Below, in pieces: positions 16,505 through 25,200 of a DNA stretch of 64,000 nt; the first letter of the stretch is position 1, and each line of letters opens with the position of its first letter. The stretch is from positions 992,001 to 1,056,000 of the forward strand of contig NZ_CP025612.1 of assembly GCF_002868735.1 (NCBI RefSeq), in the 5' to 3' direction. The notes under the pieces were generated by a model. That model was not told the origin of the DNA. It did no database searches and saw nothing but the letters and a program-made list of their open reading frames with translations. The translations under genes and the position numbers were made by a program. The DNA is from Niveispirillum cyanobacteriorum. GTDB lineage: Bacteria; Pseudomonadota; Alphaproteobacteria; Azospirillales; Azospirillaceae.

Positions 16505-16629
16505 CCGTAGGAGGGGTCGCGATATAGCTCTGAATCCGCGCCGCCGGGAAAGGCCGCGCCCGCTTACGCGGTATTGTCCTTGCCCGGCCTCTGTACCGCC
16601 CAAGCGCGACAACCCCGCCAGGGATAAGA

Positions 16630-18324
16630 GTGCCGACGATGAATGAGTTGACAGGTGCGGAAGCCGCTGTGCGGATGCTGCAGGCCCACGGGGTGCGGCA
16701 CGTGTTCGGACTGTGCGGTGACACCAGCCTCCCCTTCTATGACGCGCTCTGCCGGCTGGATCATGGCATGACGCACGTGCTGACGCGGGATGAACGCTGT
16801 GCTGCCTATATGGCCGATGCCTATGCGCGCGTCACCGGGCGACCCGGTATCTGCGAAGGACCCAGCGGTGGTGGCGCCACCTATATCCTGCCCGGTGTGG
16901 TGGAGGCGAATGAAAGTTCGATCGCCTTGCTCTCCATCACCTCCGACATCCCCGTGGGCGGGCGGGGGCATTATGCGCTGACGGAGTTGGACCAGAAGGC
17001 CCTGTTCGCGCCCCTGACCAAGTGGAACGCAGTAGCGGACCGGGCGGATCAGATTCCCCACCTCTTCCGCACCGCCTTCCGCGCCATGACCACAGGCCGA
17101 CCGGGGGCGACTCATATCGGCCTGCCCTATGATCTTCAAAAGCAGACATTGGATGCCGGGATGATCTGGGCCCAGGCCGAGCATACCCGCTTCCCCGCCT
17201 TTCGCGCCGGCCCCGACCCGGACAGCGTGGCCTCGGCGGCAGACGCACTGCTGAAGGCCCGGGCACCATTCTTCCTGTGTGGTGGCGGGGTGGTGATCTC
17301 CGGCGCACAAGAAGCTTTACGCGATCTGGCGGAACTACTGGACGCGCCCGTGGCCTCTACCATTTCCGGTCATGGTGCGATCCGGGACGACCATCCGCTG
17401 GCGGTCGGCGTGGTCGGCACCAACGGCGGGACGGAGGAAACGCGCGCTGCCATCCAGGGCGCTGATCTGGTTGTGTTTGTGGGCTGCCGTGCCGGGTCCA
17501 CCGCCACCGAACATGGGCGGGTTCCGGGACATGACATCCCGGTCATCCATATCGATGCCGATCCGATGGTGGTAGGGGCCAATTACCGCTACGATGCGGC
17601 CATCATCGGCGACGCGAAACTGGCGCTGGAAGCGCTGATCCGCGAAATCGCCCAACGCACTGCCCCGCGTGACAGCGGTGTGCGCCGACGGCTGGCCGCC
17701 CTGAAAAACGCCAAGCGGGAGCGGTTTGACATGCTGGCACGGTCGCCCGACCTGCCCATCCGGCCGGAACGGGTGGTGGCCGCCTTGCAGGAACATTTGC
17801 CGGAGGATGGCATCATCGTTGCCGATCCAGGCACCCCCTGCCCCTATTTCTCTGGCCATTTTGAAATCCGTAACAGCACGACCCGCATCATCACCAACCG
17901 CGCCCAGGGTGCTCTTGGTTTTGCCATGTCGGCGGCCATCGGTGCCTGGTACGGTCGGCCGGATGCAAAGGTTGTGGCCGTGATGGGCGATGGCAGCTTT
18001 GGCTTCACGGTGGGAGAGCTCGAAACCATCGTACGCAAGCGCGTGCCGCTGACCATGATCGTCATGTCCAACGCCTCCTACGGCTGGATCAAGGCCAGCC
18101 AGAAGAGCGGCTATGGCAAGCGTTACTTCTCCGTCGATTTCGACCGCACCGACCATGCGCTGGTGGCTGAGGCCTATGGCATCAAATCATGGACCGTCCG
18201 CGACCCGGCAGAACTGGATGGCGTGATCCGCAAGGCGCTGTCTTTCGGCGGGCCAACACTGATCGACGTGATCGCCCAGCCGCTGGAACAATCCAACGTC
18301 CCCGTCAGCCAATGGATGGGCTGA
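16630..18324 (+). CDS. ThDP-dependent enzyme, acetolactate synthase/benzoylformate decarboxylase family (first of two)
   Basis: About 564 aa with the three domains of the family. The N-terminal pyrimidine-binding domain carries the cofactor-activating glutamate in TRDERCAAYMADAYARVTG (E55). The C-terminal pyrophosphate domain has VMGDGSFGFTVGELETI and VMSNASYGW, the GDG-N motif that binds Mg2+ and ThDP. Such enzymes decarboxylate or ligate 2-oxo acids. AGGGA lies five bases before the GTG at 16630; an ATG at 16639 is the alternative start. It is followed one base after its stop by an MFS gene, so it likely acts on the compound that carrier moves. The specific 2-oxo acid is not known. Confidence 0.88.
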   Translation: MPTMNELTGAEAAVRMLQAHGVRHVFGLCGDTSLPFYDALCRLDHGMTHVLTRDERCAAYMADAYARVTGRPGICEGPSGGGATYILPGVVEANESSIALLSITSDIPVGGRGHYALTELDQKALFAPLTKWNAVADRADQIPHLFRTAFRAMTTGRPGATHIGLPYDLQKQTLDAGMIWAQAEHTRFPAFRAGPDPDSVASAADALLKARAPFFLCGGGVVISGAQEALRDLAELLDAPVASTISGHGAIRDDHPLAVGVVGTNGGTEETRAAIQGADLVVFVGCRAGSTATEHGRVPGHDIPVIHIDADPMVVGANYRYDAAIIGDAKLALEALIREIAQRTAPRDSGVRRRLAALKNAKRERFDMLARSPDLPIRPERVVAALQEHLPEDGIIVADPGTPCPYFSGHFEIRNSTTRIITNRAQGALGFAMSAAIGAWYGRPDAKVVAVMGDGSFGFTVGELETIVRKRVPLTMIVMSNASYGWIKASQKSGYGKRYFSVDFDRTDHALVAEAYGIKSWTVRDPAELDGVIRKALSFGGPTLIDVIAQPLEQSNVPVSQWMG

Positions 18325-18325
18325 A

Positions 18326-19588
18326 TTGATCCCGGTTCCCCTGCGGCACCGCCGCTTCCGCTGGTTCTTCGCGGCGCGGCTGCTGACCATGCTGGCCCAT
18401 AGCGCCACCGTCATCTGTCTGGGCTGGCTGGTCTATGATCTGGCCCGACAGACCATGGATGTGCGCGCGGCTGCATTCCGTCTGGGCCTGATCGGCGCTG
18501 TGCAGTTCCTGCCCTTCTTGCTGTTCAGCCCGTTCGCCGGCTATGTGGCCGACCGGTTCAACCGCCGACGCGTGGTGATGCTGTCGCTTACCGCCCAGAT
18601 GGCCAGCATCGCCGCAGTCGGACTGCTGGTATGGAGCGGCAAAGCCACCTTGCCGACGCTCTATATCCTGGCGGCCTTTATTGCAGCGGCACGGTCCTTT
18701 TACATGCCGGCCAACAATGCCCTGACGCCGAAATTGGTTCCGCCAGAGATCCTGCCCAACGCCATTGCGCTCTATGCCATTTCCGGCCGCGTCGGGGCCA
18801 TTATCGGACCGACCTTGGGCGGTTTCGTGTTTGCCGTATCGCCCTGGGGTGCCTTTGGCTTCAGCGCAGTCCTGCTGGCTTTGGCGGTCACCGGGCAATT
18901 GATTGTCGGTCCCATCGAACAACCGCCGGGGACGGGCACATCAAAGCCACTGGGCATGATCAGGGATGGGTTCCGTTACGTTGTTTCTAACCGCATGCTG
19001 CTGGGGGCCATCAGCCTGGACATGTTCTCCGTGCTTCTGGGTGGGGTAACGGCCATGCTGCCCGTCTTCGCACGCGATATTCTTCAGGCTGGCCCGGAAG
19101 GGCTGGGTCTGCTGCGCACCGCCCCTTCCATCGGGGCTGTCCTGACCGGTGTCTGGCTGTCGATGCGGCCTTTGCGCAGCGGGGTGGGCGTGAAGATGCT
19201 GATCGCAGTTGCCATATTCGGCGTCTGCACCGTCGTTTTCGGCCTATCCACCCACCTGCCTCTGTCTATTGGGTGTCTGGTGGTACTGGGGGCGGCCGAC
19301 ATGATCTCCGTGAATGTGCGTCAGTCGCTGGTCACCATCGCCACGCCCGATACCATGCGCGGCCGGGTTGGGGCCGTATCGACCCTGTTCATCTCCGCCT
19401 CCAACGAGCTGGGGGAGATGGAATCCGGGGCGCTGGCCGCCGCCATCGGCCCGGTGGGATCGGTGGTGGTGGGCGGTACCTGCGCGGTCGGCATCGCGGT
19501 GGCCTGGGCAAAGCTGTTCCCGGAACTGCGCCATGCCCGGGATTTCAACCCACCTCAGCCGAACTCCTCCGTGTCCACCCCGGCCTGA
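18326..19588 (+). CDS. MFS transporter, Bcr/enterobactin-exporter-like (MFS_3)
   Basis: 420 aa with 12 membrane segments. FRWFFAARLLTMLAHSATVI and SPFAGYVADRFNRRRVVML (the loop 2-3 motif) match the MFS_3 group that includes EntS-type exporters. The frame begins with TTG right after the stop of the ThDP-enzyme gene; no better ATG exists before the first membrane segment. The very tight spacing implies translational coupling. Its 3' end overlaps the end of the convergent aldo/keto reductase gene by 34 bases. Direction of transport (export or import) is not resolved. Confidence 0.85.
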   Translation: MIPVPLRHRRFRWFFAARLLTMLAHSATVICLGWLVYDLARQTMDVRAAAFRLGLIGAVQFLPFLLFSPFAGYVADRFNRRRVVMLSLTAQMASIAAVGLLVWSGKATLPTLYILAAFIAAARSFYMPANNALTPKLVPPEILPNAIALYAISGRVGAIIGPTLGGFVFAVSPWGAFGFSAVLLALAVTGQLIVGPIEQPPGTGTSKPLGMIRDGFRYVVSNRMLLGAISLDMFSVLLGGVTAMLPVFARDILQAGPEGLGLLRTAPSIGAVLTGVWLSMRPLRSGVGVKMLIAVAIFGVCTVVFGLSTHLPLSIGCLVVLGAADMISVNVRQSLVTIATPDTMRGRVGAVSTLFISASNELGEMESGALAAAIGPVGSVVVGGTCAVGIAVAWAKLFPELRHARDFNPPQPNSSVSTPA

Positions 19589-20502
19589 ACGTCGGCCGGA
19601 TAGCGCGGGCCACTGACATTGGCGGGGTCGAACAGCCAGTCGATGCGCGCGATCAGGTCTTCTGGGACTTCCATGGTCTGCGCATTCTCTTCCAGATGCG
19701 CCAGCGACGTCGTGCCCGGAATGGCATGCACATGGTCCCCGCGTGACAGAATCCAGGCCAGTGAAAGCTGTGCCGGCGTCATGCCATAGATCTCGGCCAG
19801 CAGTGCGAATTCCGTTGCAAGCTCACGGTTTGCGGGCCAATTTTCCGCAGTGAAGCGGGGCATATAACGACGAATATCGGCGCGGCCCAGTCGGTTCGGG
19901 TCTTCGACGCCCCCTGCCAGCACACCGCGCGCCAGGGGTGAAAATGCCACAAACGCCGTGCCGAGGCTTCGGCAGGCGTTCAACACGGCGATCTCCGCAT
20001 TGCGCGACCAGGGCGAATACTCGGTCTGCACGGCCGCAATCGGATGCACATTCGCCGCGCGGCGCAGGGTGACAGCGGAGACCTCTGAAAGGCCGATGGC
20101 GCCGACAGACTCCTCGATCGGGACCGTAGGGTCCAAACGGTGCAGATAGAACAGATCGATATGGTCAATCCCCAGGCGGGCGAGCGAGGTATCGCAGCCG
20201 GCGCGGATCGTTTCCGGCCGTCCATCAATACCCCGCCCGACACCTCGGGCGAACAGGCCAACCTTGCTGGCGATCAGCACACGGTCGCGCCGGCCCGCGA
20301 CGGCACGGCCCAGGAGCGTCTCGCTTTGCCCCCCGCCATAAAGCGCCGCCGTGTCGAAATGATCATAACCAAGGTCGATGGCGCAGTGCAGAAGCCGCAC
20401 CGCATCCCCCTCCCCCATGGCCGGGCCATAGGCCCAGCACATGCCCATGCAGCCAAGGCCGACGGGCCGTACCGCCCGCCCGGCCAGCAGACGGGGCGTC
20501 AT
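19555..20502 (-). CDS. aldo/keto reductase
   Basis: 315 aa TIM-barrel NAD(P)H-dependent reductase. Catalytic residues appear in the family order: Asp and Tyr in YDHFDTAALYGGGQSE, Lys in VLIASKVG and His in LFYLHRLDP. The C-terminal NADP site is seen as IPGTTSLAHLEENAQ. It is the last gene of the ten-gene catabolic block; its ATG overlaps the stop of the preceding gene (TGATG), so they are translationally coupled. It probably reduces a carbonyl intermediate of the pathway. Its 3' end overlaps a convergent MFS gene. Confidence 0.92.
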   Translation of the reverse strand: MTPRLLAGRAVRPVGLGCMGMCWAYGPAMGEGDAVRLLHCAIDLGYDHFDTAALYGGGQSETLLGRAVAGRRDRVLIASKVGLFARGVGRGIDGRPETIRAGCDTSLARLGIDHIDLFYLHRLDPTVPIEESVGAIGLSEVSAVTLRRAANVHPIAAVQTEYSPWSRNAEIAVLNACRSLGTAFVAFSPLARGVLAGGVEDPNRLGRADIRRYMPRFTAENWPANRELATEFALLAEIYGMTPAQLSLAWILSRGDHVHAIPGTTSLAHLEENAQTMEVPEDLIARIDWLFDPANVSGPRYPADVQAGVDTEEFG

Positions 20503-21389
20503 CAGCCCAGCGACCCGGTGACGTCATCGAACAGTTCATCCACCGACAGGCGGCGGGGGATGATCCTCTGTTCGAACGACCAGTCGATAGCGAGTTCAAG
20601 GCCCTTGCGGTTGGCCTCAAGGCCCATGGGCGGGAACGGGTCGGGCAGACCGCCCGCCGTCAGTGCCCGGCTCTCACTGATCATGCGATAGATTTCGCGC
20701 ACTACATCGGGCCGTTCGCGCGAAATGCTCTCATGTACCGCGAAAATATGGTTGATGGGTACCACACCGACACGCGCAAACCAGTCCTTCGCCGCCTTGA
20801 ACGGCTCTGGTACCAGATGCTGGACGCGGCTGTCCTTGGGCAGGTCCACCCCCTGCAACGTTGCCGCCAACTCACCATCCAACATCATCTGGCCAATATC
20901 GGACCCTTTGGGCAACGGGGTGCAGTTGGGCGGATCGGCATATTCGGCCAGATGCCCCTCACCAACCGTCATCCAGGTGACCTTGTCCAGGTCCACGCCA
21001 TATTCATGCTGAAGGACCCCGCGGATCCACAGGCCCGTCGTCTGGGCATAGGTGCGCACGCCAACCTTTTTGCCCTCGATATCCTTGGGGTTCAGGTGGC
21101 CGAGTTCCTTGTTGAAACCGGCGCAATGATGCTGGAACCGGCCAGAAATGGGGGCCGGCAGCATCACATAGGGCTTGTTGTAGGCTTTCGCCTGCAAGTA
21201 CGTGACGATGGCCAACTCGCCGCAATCATATTCGTTGCGGCGAACCATGGCTTTGAAGGCATTATGCGCCTGTTCGGGCCCGCAATAGTTCAGATCCACA
21301 ACGTCCGAGGTGACACGGCCATCCTTCATGGCCAGCGTTTGCGGATAGTCGGCAAGATTGGTGCGCAGGGTCAGCTTTTCGGCGGCCAT
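20502..21389 (-). CDS. 4,5-dihydroxyphthalate decarboxylase-like protein (second copy)
   Basis: 295 aa, binding-protein fold without an export signal, so cytoplasmic. It matches the Pht5 group rather than transporters: YDCGELAIVTYLQAK near residue 54, IEGKKVGVRTYAQTTGLWIR, and C-terminal RRLSVDELFDDV. Pht5 (331 aa) decarboxylates 4,5-dihydroxyphthalate to protocatechuate. This copy is about 30 residues shorter and differs from its paralogue at 29.6-30.6 kb. AAAGGGGAGCG precedes the ATG. It lies between a ThDP enzyme and an aldo/keto reductase. Decarboxylation of an ortho-carboxy phenol is a fair guess; substrate unknown. Confidence 0.72.
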   Translation of the reverse strand: MAAEKLTLRTNLADYPQTLAMKDGRVTSDVVDLNYCGPEQAHNAFKAMVRRNEYDCGELAIVTYLQAKAYNKPYVMLPAPISGRFQHHCAGFNKELGHLNPKDIEGKKVGVRTYAQTTGLWIRGVLQHEYGVDLDKVTWMTVGEGHLAEYADPPNCTPLPKGSDIGQMMLDGELAATLQGVDLPKDSRVQHLVPEPFKAAKDWFARVGVVPINHIFAVHESISRERPDVVREIYRMISESRALTAGGLPDPFPPMGLEANRKGLELAIDWSFEQRIIPRRLSVDELFDDVTGSLG

Positions 21390-21417
21390 GGTGGCGCTCC
21401 CCTTTATTCAGTTTGGC

Positions 21418-22968
21418 TTAAAGACGGACTTCGATCAGCGACGGGCCGGGCGCAGCATTGCAGCGCCCCAGCTCGTGGAAAAACGCTTCGGCCGTGCCGA
21501 CACTGACAGCGGGCACGCCCATGCTTTTTCCCATGGCAAGCCAGTCGATGGCGGGCTTGTCGATATCGATCATGGCCAGTGCCTGCGGCCCCGGCGCGCC
21601 GAACCCCATATTGGCGTATTCGGCTTTCAGGATCTGATAGGACCGGTTGGCGAAGATCACCGTGGTGACGTTCAACCCCTCCCGCGCCTGGGTCCATAGC
21701 GACTGGATCGTGTACATGGCCGAGCCATCGCCCACGATGCAGACCACCCGTCGGTCGGGGCAGGCCACTGCTACTCCCGTGGCAACCGGCGTGCCGTAGC
21801 CAATGGACCCGCCCATGTTCTGGATCGTGTCATGCGGCACAGCCCCCGCCGTGTGGCCCATCGTTTCCCGCCCCGTGGTCAGGCTTTCATCGACCAGGAT
21901 GGCATTCTCCGGCATGGCGGAGGCCAGGGCATGGGCAATGGATAGAGGGTTCAAGGCGCCGGACGGCGCCCCCTTGTCGATGAAGGGCTGACGAAACGGG
22001 TCCAGGGTCCGGGCCCCGACAGCGTCGGCCAGCATCTCCAGCGCGGACGTGCTATCCTCATCCGCGGCGGCCAGACGATGGACCTGGCAATCCGGCTGCT
22101 TCAACAGGCTGGGCTTGCCGGGATAGCTGAAGAAGGCCACGGGCTCGCCCGTTTCGACCGTGATGATATGCTTGAAGGCCTTCAGGAACTCCACCGCCTG
22201 CGGCACGGCATAGGGCAGCCGTTCCAAGGGCACGCGCCCCGCCCCGCGTTCAATGCGGGAGGTGAAGAATTGCGTGCCGATCCGCGTCCCGGTCTTGGCA
22301 GCCACCTTGCCCGCCCAGTCCAGGGCCGGGCCGAAACAAGCAGCACCCGCCAGGATGATGAAGGTGGGTTCACCAGAGCGCAGGACAGCAGCAATCCGTT
22401 CCACCGCCGCCGCGTCGGGGACACCGGCCGCCGGCACGCCGCTGCGCGCAAACGACCCGGACGGCACCGTCACCTCGCCCCAAGAGGTGTCCCCCGGCAG
22501 GATCAGGGTGGCGATCTTGCCCGGCCGGGCGCTGGCCTGCTCCACCGCTGCCACCGCATCACCGGCCAGCGTGTTGGAGGAGATAGTGCGGCGGACCCAG
22601 TGGCTGAGCGGCCGCGCCAGCCCCTCAATATCCGACGCCAGCGGTGCATCATATTTCAGGTGCGCGGTGGCATGTTCGCCGATGATATTGACCATGCCGC
22701 TGCCGGCACGTTTGGCATTGTGGATATTGGACAGACCGTTGGCCAGCCCCGGCCCCAGATGCAGCAATGTGGCAGCAGGCGCACGGCGCATGCGGTACCA
22801 GCCATCGGCCGCCCCCGTCGCCACACCTTCGTACAGGCACAGCACGCTGCGCATGCGCGGGTTTTCCAGCGCCGCCAGGAAGTGCATTTCCGAAGTGCCA
22901 GGATTGGCGAAGCAGATATCCACCCCCTCATCCACGAGGGTGTTCACGAGGCTTTCAGCGCCGTTCAT
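21418..22968 (-). CDS. ThDP-dependent enzyme, acetolactate synthase large-subunit-like (second of two)
   Basis: 516 aa. The activating glutamate is in LCLYEGVATGAADGWYRM (E47). The C-terminal cofactor motif is CIVGDGSAMYTIQSLW followed by IFANRSYQIL. The N-terminal ANPGTSEMHF loop is typical of the MdlC/IlvB-like group of 2-oxo-acid decarboxylases. No regulatory small subunit is encoded nearby, which argues against branched-chain biosynthesis. It lies inside the catabolic block, 28 bases before the Pht5-like gene and 52 bases after the interrupted aldolase gene. A role in decarboxylating a 2-oxo-acid intermediate is inferred. It is only distantly related to the ThDP enzyme at 16.6 kb. Confidence 0.88.
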   Translation of the reverse strand: MNGAESLVNTLVDEGVDICFANPGTSEMHFLAALENPRMRSVLCLYEGVATGAADGWYRMRRAPAATLLHLGPGLANGLSNIHNAKRAGSGMVNIIGEHATAHLKYDAPLASDIEGLARPLSHWVRRTISSNTLAGDAVAAVEQASARPGKIATLILPGDTSWGEVTVPSGSFARSGVPAAGVPDAAAVERIAAVLRSGEPTFIILAGAACFGPALDWAGKVAAKTGTRIGTQFFTSRIERGAGRVPLERLPYAVPQAVEFLKAFKHIITVETGEPVAFFSYPGKPSLLKQPDCQVHRLAAADEDSTSALEMLADAVGARTLDPFRQPFIDKGAPSGALNPLSIAHALASAMPENAILVDESLTTGRETMGHTAGAVPHDTIQNMGGSIGYGTPVATGVAVACPDRRVVCIVGDGSAMYTIQSLWTQAREGLNVTTVIFANRSYQILKAEYANMGFGAPGPQALAMIDIDKPAIDWLAMGKSMGVPAVSVGTAEAFFHELGRCNAAPGPSLIEVRL

Positions 22969-23618
22969 GGGTGTGTTCCTTGACCAATCATATCGCGGAT
23001 GGGCGAGACCTTATCCGGTCTCAATAGCCCGCGATTTCCCGCCCCTGGCCGACGACGCCAAAGCTGCGCTGGGGCGCAGACATCAAGAAGCGGTAACCTT
23101 CGCCGATCAGCCGTTCGACATTCTTGGATGTCACATGCGGGTGGCCGACGACGACATTGTGCTTTTTGCAGGTGGCGACCACCTTGGCCATAGCGTCCAG
23201 CACGTCCGGATGTTCATACTGACGCGGCAGGCCCAATTCCTGGGACAGGTCACCCTCCCCGATCAGGCAAAAGCCGATGCCCGGCACATTGGCCAGCATA
23301 TCGTCCAGGTTCTCGATAGCCTCGACACTCTCGATCATCAGGCCGACCAGCAATTCGCCGTGCGGTGCCAGCGGCCAGACATCGGCCGCCTTATAATAGT
23401 CCTGCTGCGACAGGCCCCAGTAGCGGGCGGCTGTGGCCGGGCCATCGCCGCGCACGCCCTTTGGCTCGTACAACGGCGCGCTTTTGGGCCGTGCATAACG
23501 GCAGGACGCAACAGCGTTGTAAGCCTGCTCGACCGTCTTCACATGCGGCCTGAGCTGGACCCGTATGGCTGGACAGGTTTGGTCGGTCGTTAAGCTCGGT
23601 ATCCGCCCTCCTGATTTT

Positions 23619-24497
23619 TCATGCTGCCACAGCCAGGTTGGACGGGGCTAGCCCCGTCCAACCTGGGCGGCGAAGATAAACCTCATCGGGGGTCTGGTAG
23701 GCCAGTCCCTGATGCGGTCGTTGGCTGTTATAGGCCGCCAGCCAGGCGCCGATCCCTGCCCGAGCTGCCGATCCGGTGTCATAGGCCCGCAAATAGACGT
23801 CTTCGTATTTCAGGCTGCGCCAGAGCCGCTCTACAAAAACGTTGTCGATACACCGCCCCTTGCCATCCATGCTGATTTTCACACCGGCTCCCGCCAGCGC
23901 GCCGGTGAAGGCCATGCTGGTGAATTGGCTGCCCTGATCGCTGTTGAAAATCTCCGGCTTGCCATAGCGTGCCAGGGCCTCTTCCAGTGCTTCAACACAG
24001 AAATCCGCCTCCATCGTGTTCGACAGCCGCCAGGACAGGACCTTGCGGCTGAACCAGTCCATGATCGCCACCAGATACAGGAACCCTCTTGGCATGGGGA
24101 TGAAAGTAATATCGGTTGCCCACACCTGATTCGGTCGGTCGATCACCAGGTCCCGTAGAAGGTAGGGGTAGACTTTGTGTGCCGGATTCGGTTTGCTGGT
24201 GTTCGGCTTCTGCCAAATCACCGCCAGACCCATCACCCGCATCAACCGCCGTATCCGCTTGCGGTTGACGCTGTGACCACCCCGGCGCAGCACGGCCGTC
24301 ATTCGCCGCGATCCATACCAGGGCGTCTCCAGAAACTGCTTGTCGATCAATGCCATCAGCGCCGGATCCGATGCATTGTCGTTGACCGGTCGGTAGTAAA
24401 AACTGGATCGGCTGAGGCCGATCAGCGTGCATTGCTGCGCCACCGACAGGTCGGCGTACTGGGGGTTGATCATCGCCCGCTTATCCGCCCGGCTCAT
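23619..24497 (-). CDS. IS3-family transposase OrfB
   Basis: 292 aa with an N-terminal HTH_21-like region (LSVAQQCTLIGLSRSSFYY) and an integrase core. The DDE residues are seen in WATDITFIPM (first Asp), FNSDQGSQFTS (second Asp) and DNVFVERLWRSLKYEDVYL (Glu). It catalyses strand transfer of the element. Its ATG overlaps the stop of orfA (ATGA), so coupled translation or a programmed frameshift joins the two; no obvious A6G slippery run was seen. Confidence 0.95.
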   Translation of the reverse strand: MSRADKRAMINPQYADLSVAQQCTLIGLSRSSFYYRPVNDNASDPALMALIDKQFLETPWYGSRRMTAVLRRGGHSVNRKRIRRLMRVMGLAVIWQKPNTSKPNPAHKVYPYLLRDLVIDRPNQVWATDITFIPMPRGFLYLVAIMDWFSRKVLSWRLSNTMEADFCVEALEEALARYGKPEIFNSDQGSQFTSMAFTGALAGAGVKISMDGKGRCIDNVFVERLWRSLKYEDVYLRAYDTGSAARAGIGAWLAAYNSQRPHQGLAYQTPDEVYLRRPGWTGLAPSNLAVAA

Positions 24498-24781
24498 TTG
24501 CCGAGCGCCCGTGACAAAAAATCAATCTGTACCTTCTGCTGGCCGATCTGCTTGTACAGCTCGTCCGTCAGCCCTGCCGCGTCCTTGGCCGATCGGTCTA
24601 CCCCACGTTCGAATATTGATGTCGCCCCTTCAGAAAGTGCACGCTTCCATTCGTTCACCAACGTGTGGTGAATGCCGTGCTTAGCCGCTATCTCCGGCAC
24701 TGTCTGATCGCCCCGAAGCGCCTCAAGCGCCACCTTCGCCTTAAACGACGCACTGTGGTTCCGTCGTGTCGACTTGCTCAT
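24494..24781 (-). CDS. IS3-family transposase OrfA
   Basis: 95 aa DNA-binding subunit. KVALEALRGDQTVPEIAAKH and HTLVNEWKRALSEGATSIF form the HTH_Tnp_1 domain. A short leucine-zipper-like tail (LTDELYKQIGQQKVQIDFL) follows, as is usual for IS3 OrfA. It binds the terminal repeats of the element. Confidence 0.93.
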   Translation of the reverse strand: MSKSTRRNHSASFKAKVALEALRGDQTVPEIAAKHGIHHTLVNEWKRALSEGATSIFERGVDRSAKDAAGLTDELYKQIGQQKVQIDFLSRALGK

Positions 24782-25200
24782 GCTCCGATTTTCCTCTCTC
24801 CGTTATGGAAGAGCAAATCCCGAGCTTAACGACTTGTCCAGTTTTACGGGGCCAGCTCAGCCAAACCACGCCATATACACCGCGGTCCAGGGCCTGCTTG
24901 GCCTCCGCCTGGTTCATCTCCACCCCGTTGGACGGGATGCGAACGATGGGGGTGACGGCAGGGGCCAGCGTCGGGGCCGTGTGAATCTGTTTACGGTTCA
25001 GCAGGTACTGAAGCGCGTCGCCCAGCGCCAACATGTCGAACGGATTATGCTCCATCTCGAAGACAAGCGCATCATAGGGGCTGTCCGACAGGTCGATGGC
25101 CGTCTGCTTGTCCGCCTTGGCGAAGCAGGAAAAGGCAGGCTTGCCCGCTTCCCAGGCACGGATGATACCGTTGAGCCGGTTGCTCATGATCGTTCCTCTC

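Larger units (their letters stand above)
23551..24859 (-). mobile_element. complete IS3-family insertion sequence, 1309 bp
   Basis: The ends are imperfect inverted repeats beginning TGAGCTGGACCCGTA (left) and TGAGCTGGCCCCGTA (right, reverse complement), each with the 5'-TG start of the family. Flanking GCC at 23548-23550 and 24860-24862 is the 3-bp target duplication usual for IS3. It carries overlapping orfA and orfB. Intact ends, intact orfs and matching flanks point to a recent insertion. Confidence 0.95.
23021..25187 (-). pseudogene. HpcH/HpaI-family aldolase interrupted by an IS3 element
   Basis: The N-terminal part starts at 25187 (GAGAGGAACGATC before ATG; MSNRLNGIIRAWEAGKPAF) and runs to GVYGVVW. 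The C-terminal part resumes with PHVKTVEQAYNAVASCRY and ends REIAGY at 23021. Removing the IS (23551-24859) and one GCC target copy rejoins 328 + 527 bases into an exact 285-codon frame, giving 284 aa, the normal length of a class II pyruvate aldolase. The family glutamates are visible in FEMEH and GEGDLSQELG. In this pathway context the intact enzyme could cleave 4-carboxy-4-hydroxy-2-oxoadipate or a related 4-hydroxy-2-oxo acid. As it stands the gene cannot make a functional enzyme. Confidence 0.95.

Noticed and set aside
21418-22968. Biosynthetic acetolactate synthase (IlvB)
   Set aside because: No IlvN-type small subunit or ilvC neighbour, shorter than IlvB, and embedded in a catabolic block.
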